DNA of 64,000 nucleotides from Sutterella massiliensis (GTDB taxonomy: Bacteria > Pseudomonadota > Gammaproteobacteria > Burkholderiales > Burkholderiaceae_F), in assembly GCF_016899755.1 (NCBI RefSeq), contig NZ_JACJJC010000002.1:62001-126000 (forward strand). The letters run 5' to 3'. The notes under the pieces are model-generated. The model did not search any database, was not told the DNA's origin, and saw nothing but the letters and a program-made list of their open reading frames with translations. Numbering within the stretch: the stretch's first letter is position 1; each line of letters opens with the position of its first letter. The position numbers and the translations under genes were made by a program. Positions 25,077 to 34,096 of this stretch are shown in pieces.

Positions 25077-26723
25077 TTACCTCTTCAAAAGCTTTCTCGC
25101 CAGCATTTCTTCGGCTTCGGCGATTTTATTGCCGCCGAGCATTCGCGCAATTTCCCTCACACGCTCTTCGTGCGTCAGCGCACGAACGGATGAAGATACC
25201 GAGTCTGCGGAAGCGGTTTTCGAAACCTTCCACTGATGATCCGCGTAACCGGCAATCTGCGCGAGATGCGTAATGCAAAGCACCTGGTGCTCGACTGCAA
25301 GCTCACTGAATTTCTCACCGACGCGTGCAGCAACAGCGCCGCCGATGCCGACATCGGCTTCGTCAAAAATGATCGTCGAAGGCATCGCCGACGGATTGAC
25401 GACGGCAGCGGCCAAACTGATGCGGGAGAGTTCGCCGCCGGAAGCGGACTTCGCGAGCGCTTCTCTTGCAATGGAGGGGTGGCTCGAAAACCGGAATTCG
25501 CATCGATCCGAACCGTTTGCCGAGGGCTCCGCATCAAGAATGACGGCCTCAAAGACGGCATGCTCGAGGGAGAGCGCCTTCACGGAAGCCGTAACGGCTT
25601 CGGAAAAAGCCGATGCCGCTTGCTCGCGCTTTGCTCGCAGCACGGCCGCCGCTTCGGCAAACGCACTGTACGCCGCGGCAGCTCGCGATTCGAGTTCCTC
25701 AAGGTCGCGCGAGGCTTCGATCGCACGAAGCTCGTCGCGAACGCGCTCGTAGTAGTCGAACAAATCTTCCGGATTGACCTTGTACTTGAGCGAGAGGTTG
25801 AAGTAGAGCGAAACGCGCTCATCGAGCTTCTCAAAAGCACGCGCGTCGTAATCCATGCGGCTCAGATACCCGTCCGCGCTGCGCGCGGCTTCTTCGAGCA
25901 GATCGAGCGCCGCGCCGAGCGTCTCTGCGTACTCGGCAAATCGCTCGTCGTAGCGCGCGAGCCCTTCGAGCTTCCCCTGCGCGTGCGAAACGAGATCGGT
26001 CGCGCTCTCGCGGCCGGCAGAGAGGCTATTCACGACCTCGGTAAGGCCCTCAAGAATATTGGAGCGGTTGGAGAGCCGAACATGTTCGGCATTGAGTGTT
26101 TGCCACTCGTCCTTTTTGGGCTCCAGGAGACCGATGTCGTCGAGCACCCACATGAGGCGCTCTTCGCGGGCACGAAGTACCTCCTGATTCTCTTTAGCAT
26201 CGTCGAGCGTCTTTTTCGCACGCTTCCACACGTCAAAGCTGCGCGCAACGGCTTCACGTTCGGCGTCGAGCTTTCCGTACGCATCAATGAGCGAAAGCTG
26301 CTTGGCGCCGTCCAAAAGCTCGTGATATGCGTGCTGACCGTTGATTTCGACAAGCGTGTCCCCAAGCGCCTTAAGTTGATGAATCGTTGCCGGCAGGCCG
26401 TTGATCCAGCCTCTCGAGCGGCCGCTTCGGTCGATCGTTCGCCGAACGATGAGTTCGCCCTCTGGTTCAATCAGCCAATCCTGGTTTTTAAGCCACGCCA
26501 AAGCGCGCGCATCGGGCCGAAAGGTTGCGGAGAACTCCGCTTTGTCGCACCCGGTACGGATGGTCGAAATGTCGGCGCGGCCGCCGAGGATGAGTTTGAG
26601 CGCATCAATCAGGATGGATTTGCCTGCCCCCGTCTCACCGGTCAAAACGGTGAGCCCCGGCAGCACCTCCAAGTCGAGCGCATCGACGATGACGAAATTT
26701 CGTAGGCTCAGAGAAGTCAGCAT
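25077..26723 (-). CDS. recN: DNA repair protein RecN
   Basis: A 548-residue SMC-like ATPase for double-strand-break repair. The N-terminal Walker A LTGETGAGKSILIDAL (about residues 28-43), the long central coiled-coil region (about 160-360), and the C-terminal signature SASGGELSRISLA with Walker B TIIFDEADVGIGG are all visible, followed by HQVLCITHLAQIAGYADHQW. Length matches the family (about 550). It starts 19 nt after nadK, the usual nadK-recN arrangement in proteobacteria. Confidence 0.96.
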   Translation of the reverse strand: MLTSLSLRNFVIVDALDLEVLPGLTVLTGETGAGKSILIDALKLILGGRADISTIRTGCDKAEFSATFRPDARALAWLKNQDWLIEPEGELIVRRTIDRSGRSRGWINGLPATIHQLKALGDTLVEINGQHAYHELLDGAKQLSLIDAYGKLDAEREAVARSFDVWKRAKKTLDDAKENQEVLRAREERLMWVLDDIGLLEPKKDEWQTLNAEHVRLSNRSNILEGLTEVVNSLSAGRESATDLVSHAQGKLEGLARYDERFAEYAETLGAALDLLEEAARSADGYLSRMDYDARAFEKLDERVSLYFNLSLKYKVNPEDLFDYYERVRDELRAIEASRDLEELESRAAAAYSAFAEAAAVLRAKREQAASAFSEAVTASVKALSLEHAVFEAVILDAEPSANGSDRCEFRFSSHPSIAREALAKSASGGELSRISLAAAVVNPSAMPSTIIFDEADVGIGGAVAARVGEKFSELAVEHQVLCITHLAQIAGYADHQWKVSKTASADSVSSSVRALTHEERVREIARMLGGNKIAEAEEMLARKLLKR

Positions 26724-26742
26724 GGCTTTCCCAGGGCATCTG

Positions 26743-27627
26743 TCATTGGACGGTATCTTTCTGCTCGTCGCCCTTAGGCATGAAATTCCACTTGAGCTTG
26801 CGTCTGAGAAGGTCGAAATAGTCGTAGCCGACGGGATGCAGCATTTCGATCGTGGCCTCGGAAAGACGTACGCTCAGAATGTCACCGGGCTCGACATCGC
26901 AAAATTCCTGCATGTCGAAGTAGGCAACGGCATCGCGCGCATCGGTGAGTTCGATTTCGATCGGCAGATCTGCCGGAAGCACGATCGGCCGATTCGAGAG
27001 TGTATGGGGCGCAACCGGCACTAGCGTGATGCCGGCGAGCGACGGATGAAGAATGGGGCCGCCGGCAGCTAACGAATAGGCAGTCGAACCTGTCGGGGTC
27101 GCGCAGATGATTCCGTCGGCCGACTGCGAGCAAATCTGCTTGCCGTCCACGTAAATAATGAAGTCCACCATGCCGCCCGCACGCCCGTGACTGAGGCCGA
27201 GATCGTTCACGGCGAGCGACGTGAAAACGGGCTCACCTCGACGCAGCACCGTTCCCTCAAGAAGACGACGCTTGTCGCGCGAGCAGCTGCCTCGCAAAAC
27301 AGCCGGCAACACCGTTTCCATATCTTCAAGGAGTATGTCGGTGATGAAGCCGAGACGTCCGGCATTGACGCCGACAATGGGTTTCCCGAACGCGCCGATA
27401 GCTCTCGCAACACCGAGCATCGTGCCGTCACCGCCAAGCACAACGGCCGCATCGCAGAGTTGACCAAGCGCCGGCCTGCCGTAGCCCTTTCTGCCCAGCA
27501 CGGGCGCAGCACGCTCGTCGAGATACACCTCAAAGCCCTCACGTTCAAGCACCTCGACCAAATGCGTCAAAGCATGCGGCAAGCTTTGCGTGGGCTTGAC
27601 GAAGACGGCTATTTTTTCCATCTGCAT
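26743..27627 (-). CDS. nadK: NAD kinase
   Basis: A 294-residue enzyme that phosphorylates NAD to NADP. The catalytic GGDGTMLGVAR (about residues 68-78), VGVNAGRLGFITD, NDLGLSHG and the ATP-binding ATPTGSTAYSLAAGGPI are clear. I prefer ATG 27627 because GGAAAA precedes it; ATGs at 27642 and 27621 are close alternatives, and an in-frame extension to 27708 is unsupported. A TATACT box at 27741-27746 (minus strand), just beyond the fabI terminator, is the best promoter candidate, although its -35 is poor. recN follows. Confidence 0.94.
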   Translation of the reverse strand: MQMEKIAVFVKPTQSLPHALTHLVEVLEREGFEVYLDERAAPVLGRKGYGRPALGQLCDAAVVLGGDGTMLGVARAIGAFGKPIVGVNAGRLGFITDILLEDMETVLPAVLRGSCSRDKRRLLEGTVLRRGEPVFTSLAVNDLGLSHGRAGGMVDFIIYVDGKQICSQSADGIICATPTGSTAYSLAAGGPILHPSLAGITLVPVAPHTLSNRPIVLPADLPIEIELTDARDAVAYFDMQEFCDVEPGDILSVRLSEATIEMLHPVGYDYFDLLRRKLKWNFMPKGDEQKDTVQ

Positions 27628-27753
27628 GTTGTGTTTTTCCATAATTCGCTGCGACGGCGTCGCTTCGCCTGCGGTATTCCGCCGAATCAACCAGCGGGGT
27701 ACACGCATCTCTTTTCTTGCGCCACTTCGGGCACCAACGAAGTATAGTCCGTC

Positions 27754-27789
27754 AAAAAAATGGCCCTGCCGTTTCGTTTGGCAGAGCCA
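27754..27789 (-). terminator. Rho-independent terminator of fabI
   Basis: TGGCTCTGCC pairs with GGCAGGGCCA (minus strand) around an AAACGAAAC loop, directly followed by TTTTTTT. It lies 31 nt after the fabI stop and ahead of nadK. Confidence 0.85.
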
Positions 27790-27820
27790 TCTCTTTGAAA
27801 TCTACAGATTTATTAAATCT

Positions 27821-28609
27821 TTAGGCAGCCTGCGCGCCAACGGCAACCGCATGGAAACCCGCATCAACATAGACGATATCGCCCGTGATGCCGCTTGCGA
27901 GATCGGAAAGCAGGAACGCAGCCGTATTGCCGACTTCCTGGATCGTCACGGTGCGGCCGAGCGGCGCCGTCTGCTCCATGATGCTGAGGAGCTTCGAGAA
28001 GTCCTTGATGCCCGACGCGGCGAGCGTCTTGATGGGACCGGCCGAGATCGCATTGGCGCGAATGCCCTTCGGGCCGAGGCTCGCAGCGAGATAGCGCGTC
28101 GAAGCCTCCAGCGCGGCCTTCGCAAGACCCATCGTGTTGTAGTTCGGCACGACGCGTTCGCTGCCGAGATAGGTGAGCGTCAGCACGGACGCCTGACGGC
28201 CTTCCATCAGCGGCAGGCAGGCCTTGGCGAGCGCGGGGAAGGAGTAGGCGGAAATGTCCATGGCGGTCTTAAACGCATCGCGCGAAATGCCGTCAAGGAA
28301 GTCGCCCGAAATCGCTTCGCGAGGCGCGAAACCGATCGAGTGCACGACACCGTCGAGCCCGCCCCACTTTTCCTTGAGCGCGTCAACGACAGCGGCGATT
28401 TCCTCATCGCTGCTCACGTCCATCGGCAGGCAGATGTCGCTGCCGAACTCTTTGGCAAATTCGCCGACGCGATCACGGAAGCGTTCGCCCACATAGGTGA
28501 AGGCGAGCTCTGCACCTTCGCGATGGCAGGCCTGAGCAATGCCGTAAGCGATGGAACGATTGGAGATGACGCCGGTGATGAGAAGCTTCTTGCCGCTCAG
28601 GAATCCCAT
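27821..28609 (-). CDS. fabI: Enoyl-[acyl-carrier-protein] reductase (NADH)
   Basis: A 262-residue short-chain reductase that performs the last reduction of each fatty-acid elongation cycle and is the triclosan target. [20 protein letters not shown] gives the FabI-type cofactor loop; the catalytic YxxxxxxK is in [16 protein letters not shown] (Tyr near residue 156, Lys near 163); [20 protein letters not shown] follows. Length is exactly typical. A strong terminator follows, and a 22-nt perfect palindrome lies in its leader between a TACAAT box at 28725-28730 and the start codon. Confidence 0.96.
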   Translation of the reverse strand: MGFLSGKKLLITGVISNRSIAYGIAQACHREGAELAFTYVGERFRDRVGEFAKEFGSDICLPMDVSSDEEIAAVVDALKEKWGGLDGVVHSIGFAPREAISGDFLDGISRDAFKTAMDISAYSFPALAKACLPLMEGRQASVLTLTYLGSERVVPNYNTMGLAKAALEASTRYLAASLGPKGIRANAISAGPIKTLAASGIKDFSKLLSIMEQTAPLGRTVTIQEVGNTAAFLLSDLASGITGDIVYVDAGFHAVAVGAQAA

Positions 28610-28635
28610 GGTTGTACCTCGTTGAAGAAAAGCGA

Positions 28636-28657
28636 GAGCCCTGAGATCTCAGGGCTC
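28636..28657. repeat. Perfect 22-nt palindrome in the fabI leader
   Basis: GAGCCCTGAGA and TCTCAGGGCTC are exact inverted copies with no loop base. The site lies 27 nt upstream of the fabI start. It has no T-run, so it is more likely an operator for a dimeric regulator or a leader hairpin than a terminator. Confidence 0.55.
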
Positions 28658-28724
28658 GCAAGGAATAAATCTGTGAGCGAGCGCGGGTCTCTGGCGCACG
28701 GTCTCGCTCTCTTTCGATGGCGTA

Positions 28725-28730
28725 ATTGTA
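28725..28730 (-). promoter_or_regulatory. Candidate -10 box of the fabI promoter
   Basis: TACAAT on the minus strand, about 116 nt upstream of the fabI ATG and outside the TRAP operon. The -35 region 17 bp away (TTTTCT) is weak, so the promoter is tentative. Confidence 0.4.
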
Positions 28731-28825
28731 GGAAATCGGCGCGCCGCAGAAAAGAGCAGCGATCGCCTGAGAAAGCTAGGCCTAAAACCGATGCCCCAGA
28801 AAGGCGCCCTCTCCCCGTCCCATTT

Positions 28826-29311
28826 TTAGAGGCGCTTGCCCTGAAATGTCAAAATCAAGTCCCGAACGGCGTAGAGCGTCATGAAGGTTGCGCTCACCGG
28901 AATGGCGAGATACATCCAGCGAACCTGCATCCAGGGAATCGACTGCATGTAAGAGTTGGACTTGATCACCCACACAAAGCCGAACCAGGCAATGACCGCG
29001 TAAGTAGCCAGTTCAATCAGACAGACGACGATCTGCAGCGCAAGCTTAACCTGCCGATTTTTGATTCGGTCGGCGAGAAAGTCGACCACAAAGTGGTTGC
29101 GTGTGCGAACAAGCTCCTGCGCACCCAAGAAAATCATCCAGATAAGACAGATCTGTATCCAATCGTCCGTCTGCGTGAAGTTGTAAACCGGCACGAAACG
29201 AACGAAGACATTCAGGATGAACATGATGAAGATCATGGCCATCAGAATGGTGCAGATGATGCGCACCGCCTTGCTGAAGCCCTCGTCGAGTTTTTTCAGG
29301 AAATCAATCAC
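28826..29311 (-). CDS. TRAP transporter small permease (DctQ type)
   Basis: A 161-residue inner-membrane protein with four predicted helices, matching the small permease of tripartite ATP-independent periplasmic transporters. NxFVRFVPVYNFTQTDDWIQICLIWMIFLGAQE-like features, namely a polar TDDW followed by a hydrophobic helix and a conserved glycine-glutamine pair, fit the family. The RTRNHFVVDFL element after it is also typical. It begins with GTG. It starts 8 nt after the large permease gene, so here the small permease is the last gene of the set. Confidence 0.9.
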   Translation of the reverse strand: MIDFLKKLDEGFSKAVRIICTILMAMIFIMFILNVFVRFVPVYNFTQTDDWIQICLIWMIFLGAQELVRTRNHFVVDFLADRIKNRQVKLALQIVVCLIELATYAVIAWFGFVWVIKSNSYMQSIPWMQVRWMYLAIPVSATFMTLYAVRDLILTFQGKRL

Positions 29312-29319
29312 GATCCACC

Positions 29320-30600
29320 TCAGAAAAGCGTCGAAAGCGTGAGCGAGAGCTCGGGGATAAATGCAACGGCGATCGCCATAGCAATCATGATGAGAACGTA
29401 GCCCGTGCAGTCTTTGGCAATCTCAAGCACCTTTTCCCCCGTGATGGACGCCATGACATAGAGATTGAGCCCCACGGGCGGCGTCAAAACGCCGACCGCA
29501 AGCGAAATGCACATCACAATACCCAGCTGAATGACGTCGTAGCCGAAGCTTTTGGCAAGCGGCACGAAAATCGGTACCGAAATCAGCAAAATGGCCGTGC
29601 CTTCCATGAAGCACCCCATCAGCACCAGGAGCGCGATGATGAGAAGGAGCACGGGCGTAACGGAGCTGAAATTCGTCGTGATAAACGCAATGGTTTCCTG
29701 CGGAATGCGCGTGTAGAGAAGCACAAATTGGAAGAAGCCAGCCGTCGCGATGATGAACATGACCTTAGCGGTCTGCTCCACCGTCTCCCAAAAGATGCGC
29801 GGCAGATCCTTCACCTTGAGGGTCTTTGTTACGAAGAAACCGAGCAACATGACGTAGAGCGATGCAATGGCCGCCGCCTCCGTTGCTGTGAAAAAGCCTG
29901 CAAACATGCCGCCGATCACGATGACGGGCGTCAGAAGCGCAAAAAAGGCTTCCTTAAAAGCCTGCCAGCGAGCGCTATAGGGCGAAGGGGCTTCTTTGGC
30001 GTAGTTGTTCTTGTAACTCACGAATGAAGACCAGGCCATGAAGGCGAAGCCGAGCAGCAGCCCCGGAACGGCACCCGCCTCAAAAAGCGCATTGACGCTT
30101 GTCTGCGTGAGACCTGCGTAGAGAATGAGCGTGATGCTCGGCGGAATGATGGGACCGAGCGCCCCACCCGCAGCGATCGTTGCACAACTGAAGGAGCGGC
30201 TGTAGCCCGCTCTTGTCATTTCGGAAATGGCGATCATGCCGATCCCGGCCGCACAAGCGGCAGCGGACCCCGACATCGCAGCCATGACAATGCTCGCGGC
30301 AATGGCCGCGTTGGAAAGGCCTCCCCATCGATGCCCGAGGCACACGCGCCCAAAGCCGAAAAGGCTTTTCGAAATTCCGCCCACCGACATGAGATTCCCC
30401 ATGAGAAGAAAGAACGGAATGGACATGAGCGTGATGCCCGAAACCTGGGCGAACATTCGCTGCGGCACGAGGAAAAGCCGCGAAATGTCGCCGCCCGCAA
30501 AAAGAAACGTCGCGATGGAGGCAAAGCCCATCGTGACTGCTGTTGTGACGCCGATAAACATCAGCACCAACACAGCCGAGAAGATGAGGAACATTGTCAT
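29320..30600 (-). CDS. TRAP transporter large permease (DctM type)
   Basis: A 426-residue inner-membrane protein with about 11-12 hydrophobic helices. The conserved GAxGPIIPPS element appears as GGALGPIIPPSITLILYAG (about residues 143-161), with PFFLLMGNLMSVGGIS before it and VGVLTPPVGLNLYV near the C-terminus (about 371-384). Together with the solute-binding and small permease proteins it forms a sodium-driven importer for organic acids such as C4-dicarboxylates, sialic acid or keto acids. The substrate is not readable from this subunit. Confidence 0.94.
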   Translation of the reverse strand: MTMFLIFSAVLVLMFIGVTTAVTMGFASIATFLFAGGDISRLFLVPQRMFAQVSGITLMSIPFFLLMGNLMSVGGISKSLFGFGRVCLGHRWGGLSNAAIAASIVMAAMSGSAAACAAGIGMIAISEMTRAGYSRSFSCATIAAGGALGPIIPPSITLILYAGLTQTSVNALFEAGAVPGLLLGFAFMAWSSFVSYKNNYAKEAPSPYSARWQAFKEAFFALLTPVIVIGGMFAGFFTATEAAAIASLYVMLLGFFVTKTLKVKDLPRIFWETVEQTAKVMFIIATAGFFQFVLLYTRIPQETIAFITTNFSSVTPVLLLIIALLVLMGCFMEGTAILLISVPIFVPLAKSFGYDVIQLGIVMCISLAVGVLTPPVGLNLYVMASITGEKVLEIAKDCTGYVLIMIAMAIAVAFIPELSLTLSTLF

Positions 30601-30638
30601 GAGCGAGGCCCGATCTTCAGAATTTCCGGAGAAGAACA

Positions 30639-30668
30639 GGCCCCGGCAACGATCGAATCGCCGGGGCC
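30639..30668 (-). other. GC-rich hairpin between dctP and dctM
   Basis: GGCCCCGGC (30639-30647) pairs perfectly with GCCGGGGCC (30660-30668). It lies just after the solute-binding-protein stop and has no T-run. Such stems commonly protect the upstream message so that binding protein is made in excess over permease; that role is inferred. Confidence 0.6.
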
Positions 30669-30683
30669 GAGGAGATGCGGAGA

Positions 30684-31670
30684 TTATTTCGCTTGCTTGA
30701 CGGCGTCAAGAACAGCGTCCATCGCTTCTTTGCCGGAAAGCTCGCTCACCTTTTCATAGGCGAGCTGCATCTTCTCGACGAACGAGTTCCGATCGGGCGT
30801 CGTGACGTTCATGCCCTTTGCCTGGAGTTCCTTGACAACATCCGCTTCACCGTTAGCGATTTTTTCTCGCGTCAGGTTTTGCGCCTTCAGCGCTTCTTCT
30901 TCAAAAATTTTTCGATCTTCTTCGGGCAGATTCTCGAAAAACGTCTTGTTCGCGAGGAACACCTGACAGTCGAAGTAGTGATTCGTAAGCGCAAGCTGAT
31001 TCTGCGTTTCGAAGAGCGAATCGGCAAGAATCGTAAAGACCGGATTTTCTTCGGCGTCAACCACACCCTGCTTCAAGGACGTATAGAGTTCCGAATAGGC
31101 GATCTTCTGCGTATTGGCGCCGATCGCGTCAAACGCGGCCAAGAGGCCCGTAGCAGGCGGAACGCGGATGCGAACACCCTTGAGGTCGTCAGCAGAGTTG
31201 ACCACGATGTTCTGGGTCGTCGTTTGGCGGAACCCGTAGTCGAACATCGAGAGGCCCACGGCATCGTGTTCTGCGAGGCCCTCGTTCATCCACTTCATTA
31301 CAAAGCTGTCGATCACTTTGTGTGCGTGATCGTAGCTTTCGAAGAGGAAAGGTGCCGTCATGGCATTGAGGCGCCGGTCGTACATAGCCATGTTCCCGAG
31401 CGAAACGACAGCCATGTCGAGCGCGCCAAGCGTGATCTGTTCCGCGAGCGCAGGCTGATCGCCGAGTTCACCCGCCGGATACACCTGAATTTCGTATTTG
31501 CCGTTGGTGCGGGCCGCCACATTCTTCGCAAACTGCTGCGCAGCTTCATGGTGCACGTGAGAAATGTTCGCCGTATGCGCCAAGCGGACGGTTTCGGCCG
31601 CCTGAGCGCCGGTAACCCCGAAAAACAACGCCGCCGAGAGAGCTGCGGCAGGGAGCAGTTTGCCTACCAT
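30684..31670 (-). CDS. TRAP transporter solute-binding protein (DctP type)
   Basis: A 328-residue periplasmic binding protein. The signal peptide MVGKLLPAAALSAALFFGVTGAQA starts at ATG 31670, preceded by GGAAC; an in-frame extension to 31706 is unlikely. The mature protein has GKYEIQVYPAGELGD (about residues 50-64), the conserved arginine region GVRIRVPPATGLLAAFDAIGA, and PVFTILADSLFETQN. The arginine in the RxP segment normally anchors a substrate carboxylate, so an organic acid ligand is expected. It is the first gene of the transporter set, with a hairpin before the permease genes. Confidence 0.93.
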   Translation of the reverse strand: MVGKLLPAAALSAALFFGVTGAQAAETVRLAHTANISHVHHEAAQQFAKNVAARTNGKYEIQVYPAGELGDQPALAEQITLGALDMAVVSLGNMAMYDRRLNAMTAPFLFESYDHAHKVIDSFVMKWMNEGLAEHDAVGLSMFDYGFRQTTTQNIVVNSADDLKGVRIRVPPATGLLAAFDAIGANTQKIAYSELYTSLKQGVVDAEENPVFTILADSLFETQNQLALTNHYFDCQVFLANKTFFENLPEEDRKIFEEEALKAQNLTREKIANGEADVVKELQAKGMNVTTPDRNSFVEKMQLAYEKVSELSGKEAMDAVLDAVKQAK

Positions 31671-31822
31671 TCGGTTGTTCCTTAGAGAAAAAAAGAGGAA
31701 AATCAAATCTGAGCGGATCGCCTGATTCTACTCATCATTGCAAAGTCGAACCCGTTTGACGTCGGTATGAACCCGCGGGAAAGCTTTGTGGAACCGTACT
31801 TGCTCCCCTGCGATTTTCGCCC

Positions 31823-33937
31823 TCAGGGCAATCGCAGCCGCTCGCCGATACGCAGATTGTTGTTCTTCAAATTATTGACTGCCTTGAGCTTGGCGACCGA
31901 CGTGCCGTAGCGCCTCGCAATGGCCGAGAGCGTATCGCCCGCGCGAACGGTGTGCATCCTGGCATCGTTCGAGTCCGAGGCGTTCGACGCATTGGCGACA
32001 GCACCACCAAGGTTTTTCGCCGTTGCCGGAATAACCAGCCGCTGACCGACGCGCAGATTGTTCGACCGAAGACCGTTTGCTGCGCGCACCTTGGAGAGAC
32101 CGATACCGTAGCTTTCGGCAATTTCAGAGAGCGTCTCACCTGAGCGAACGACGTGGATTTTCGACTGCGGCGCACGAACGCCGCTCGAGGACGCGCGCGG
32201 TTGCTCGCGCGCAGGAATTTCAAGCTTGTCGCCGATGTGAAGCGTATTGGATGTCAGTCGATTGCTGCGCTTTAAGCGCGTCACCGTTACGCCATAGCGG
32301 TTCGCAATGCTCGAGAGCGTTTCGCCCGCCGAAACGGTGTGAATCACCGTATCGGCCGCTTCCGCGTCGCCCGTACCCGGAATACGAAGACGCTGTCCCG
32401 GACGAATCATGTTGCCGCGGATGCGGTTCGTCATGCGCAGCGAAGCGGTGGAAACGCCGTAGCGCGACGCAATACGACCGAGTGTATCGCCCGACTTCAC
32501 CGTGTAAATGACATGCTTACCCTTGGGCGCGGAAGTGGGCTCGATGATCGGCGAGCGTTCGACATTGGGCACCGTCAGGATAAGGCGCTGTCCGATGCGA
32601 AGTCGGTCGGAGCGGAGGCGATTGGCCGTGATGATCGAGCGGCTGGTAATGTGCCAGCGCCGCGCAATGCCCGATATCGTATCGCCGCTGCGAACGCGGT
32701 AGGTCACACGGCGCCACGTTGTGAGAGGCGAAAGACGCAGCTTTGCATCCGCCTCTTCAGCGGAAATGTCGATCTGATCGTCGCCTTCCGCAAGAATGAG
32801 AAGCGTTGAATTGGGCAGCACACGGCGTCCCTTCGGGATACCGTTCACTTCACGCAGGTAGTCTTCCGTCATCCCGGCACGCGCGGCAACGAGCGCAAGG
32901 CTCTCACCCTGCTTGAGCTTATAAGTCGACCAGCGAGAAAGCGGCTGCCCGCTGTCCATCCAGCTCGCGAGATTGTCAAGGAAGAAATCAACACGATCGG
33001 CCGGCAGCAGCATGATGTTGTTGTGCGAAGCGACGATCACGGGGAGCTTGTAGCTCGGATTGAGTCGGCGGAATTCGTCGAGCGGCATTCCGGCGAGTTC
33101 GGCGGCCGTCTTGACGTCGATGTCGCGCGGCTTCGTCACTTGGACGAAATAGGGCTCGTTGCCGACATCGGGAAGCTCGATGCCGTATTTCGCAGGATCA
33201 GACACGATGCGCTTGATGGCTTCGAGTTTCGGCACGTAATTGGCCGTCTCCCGAGGCATTCTCAGATGAGCATAGTCGGTCGGCTGCTTTCTTCTTTTGG
33301 CGCGCGAAATGGCTCGCTGTACGCTGCCCTCACCCCAGTTGTAGGCTGCGAGCGTAAGCTGCCAATCGCCGAAGAGGCCGTGCAGATATTCGAAATAGTC
33401 GAGCGCCGCACGCGTGCTTTCCAGGACATCGCGTCGGTCGTCGCGCCAGAGGTTCTGCTCGAGCTCGTAGTCTTTGCCTGTAGCGGGCATGAATTGCCAG
33501 AGCCCCGCAGCCTTTGCGCGTGAAAGCGCTTCGGGCTGAAATGCACTCTCAACAAAAGGCAGAAGCGCAAGTTCCATCGGCATGTTTCGCGCCTCGACCT
33601 CTTCAACGATGTTGTAGAGGTACTGACTCGCGCGATTGGCCATTCGCAGCAAATAGGCAGGATCCTTGCTGTAGCGCTCCGTCCAACGGTCGACAGCCGC
33701 CGAGTCAAGATTCGGGATGGCAAAGCCGGCACGAATGCGGTCCCAGACGCTGTTGGGAATCGGCTGCGCACTCGGATCGACCGTCATATCGACGGCGGCG
33801 GATTCGGTTGTCGCCTCAACAATTTCGGGCGTTTCCTCCGTCACCGCATCCGATGCGAGCTCTTCACCATAAGAAATTGCGCTCACGCAGGCGGCCGCTG
33901 CCGCCCAGACCAGCGTCCGGAGTTTGAAACGAACCAT
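31823..33937 (-). CDS. mltD: MltD-like lytic transglycosylase with multiple LysM repeats
   Basis: A 704-residue exported murein hydrolase. After a signal-like N-terminus (residues 1-24; a cysteine at 17 is a poor lipobox) comes an SLT domain with catalytic Glu130 in FVESAFQPEALS, then GLWQFMPATGKDY and AAYNWGEGSV. The C-terminal half has one degenerate and five clear LysM repeats (about residues 336-378, 411-455, 474-517, 531-573, 594-637 and 661-704), each with GDTL or GETL followed by a closing RLxIP. E. coli MltD has fewer LysM units and is shorter. It cleaves glycan strands to form 1,6-anhydromuropeptides. It is divergent from the methyltransferase gene. Confidence 0.93.
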   Translation of the reverse strand: MVRFKLRTLVWAAAAACVSAISYGEELASDAVTEETPEIVEATTESAAVDMTVDPSAQPIPNSVWDRIRAGFAIPNLDSAAVDRWTERYSKDPAYLLRMANRASQYLYNIVEEVEARNMPMELALLPFVESAFQPEALSRAKAAGLWQFMPATGKDYELEQNLWRDDRRDVLESTRAALDYFEYLHGLFGDWQLTLAAYNWGEGSVQRAISRAKRRKQPTDYAHLRMPRETANYVPKLEAIKRIVSDPAKYGIELPDVGNEPYFVQVTKPRDIDVKTAAELAGMPLDEFRRLNPSYKLPVIVASHNNIMLLPADRVDFFLDNLASWMDSGQPLSRWSTYKLKQGESLALVAARAGMTEDYLREVNGIPKGRRVLPNSTLLILAEGDDQIDISAEEADAKLRLSPLTTWRRVTYRVRSGDTISGIARRWHITSRSIITANRLRSDRLRIGQRLILTVPNVERSPIIEPTSAPKGKHVIYTVKSGDTLGRIASRYGVSTASLRMTNRIRGNMIRPGQRLRIPGTGDAEAADTVIHTVSAGETLSSIANRYGVTVTRLKRSNRLTSNTLHIGDKLEIPAREQPRASSSGVRAPQSKIHVVRSGETLSEIAESYGIGLSKVRAANGLRSNNLRVGQRLVIPATAKNLGGAVANASNASDSNDARMHTVRAGDTLSAIARRYGTSVAKLKAVNNLKNNNLRIGERLRLP

Positions 33938-34096
33938 AACGAAGTTGCCGAAGAGAACGAGTGACCCGAAGCGTTTAAATGGATAATCTTAAATGTCTCG
34001 GGCGCGGCATTGATGCCGCGCCCCTTGAAATTTCACCGGCCGCATTGATTTAGCGAAACGAATTGTTTCCTGCCGCAGTACCTGCAAAAAGCCGCC

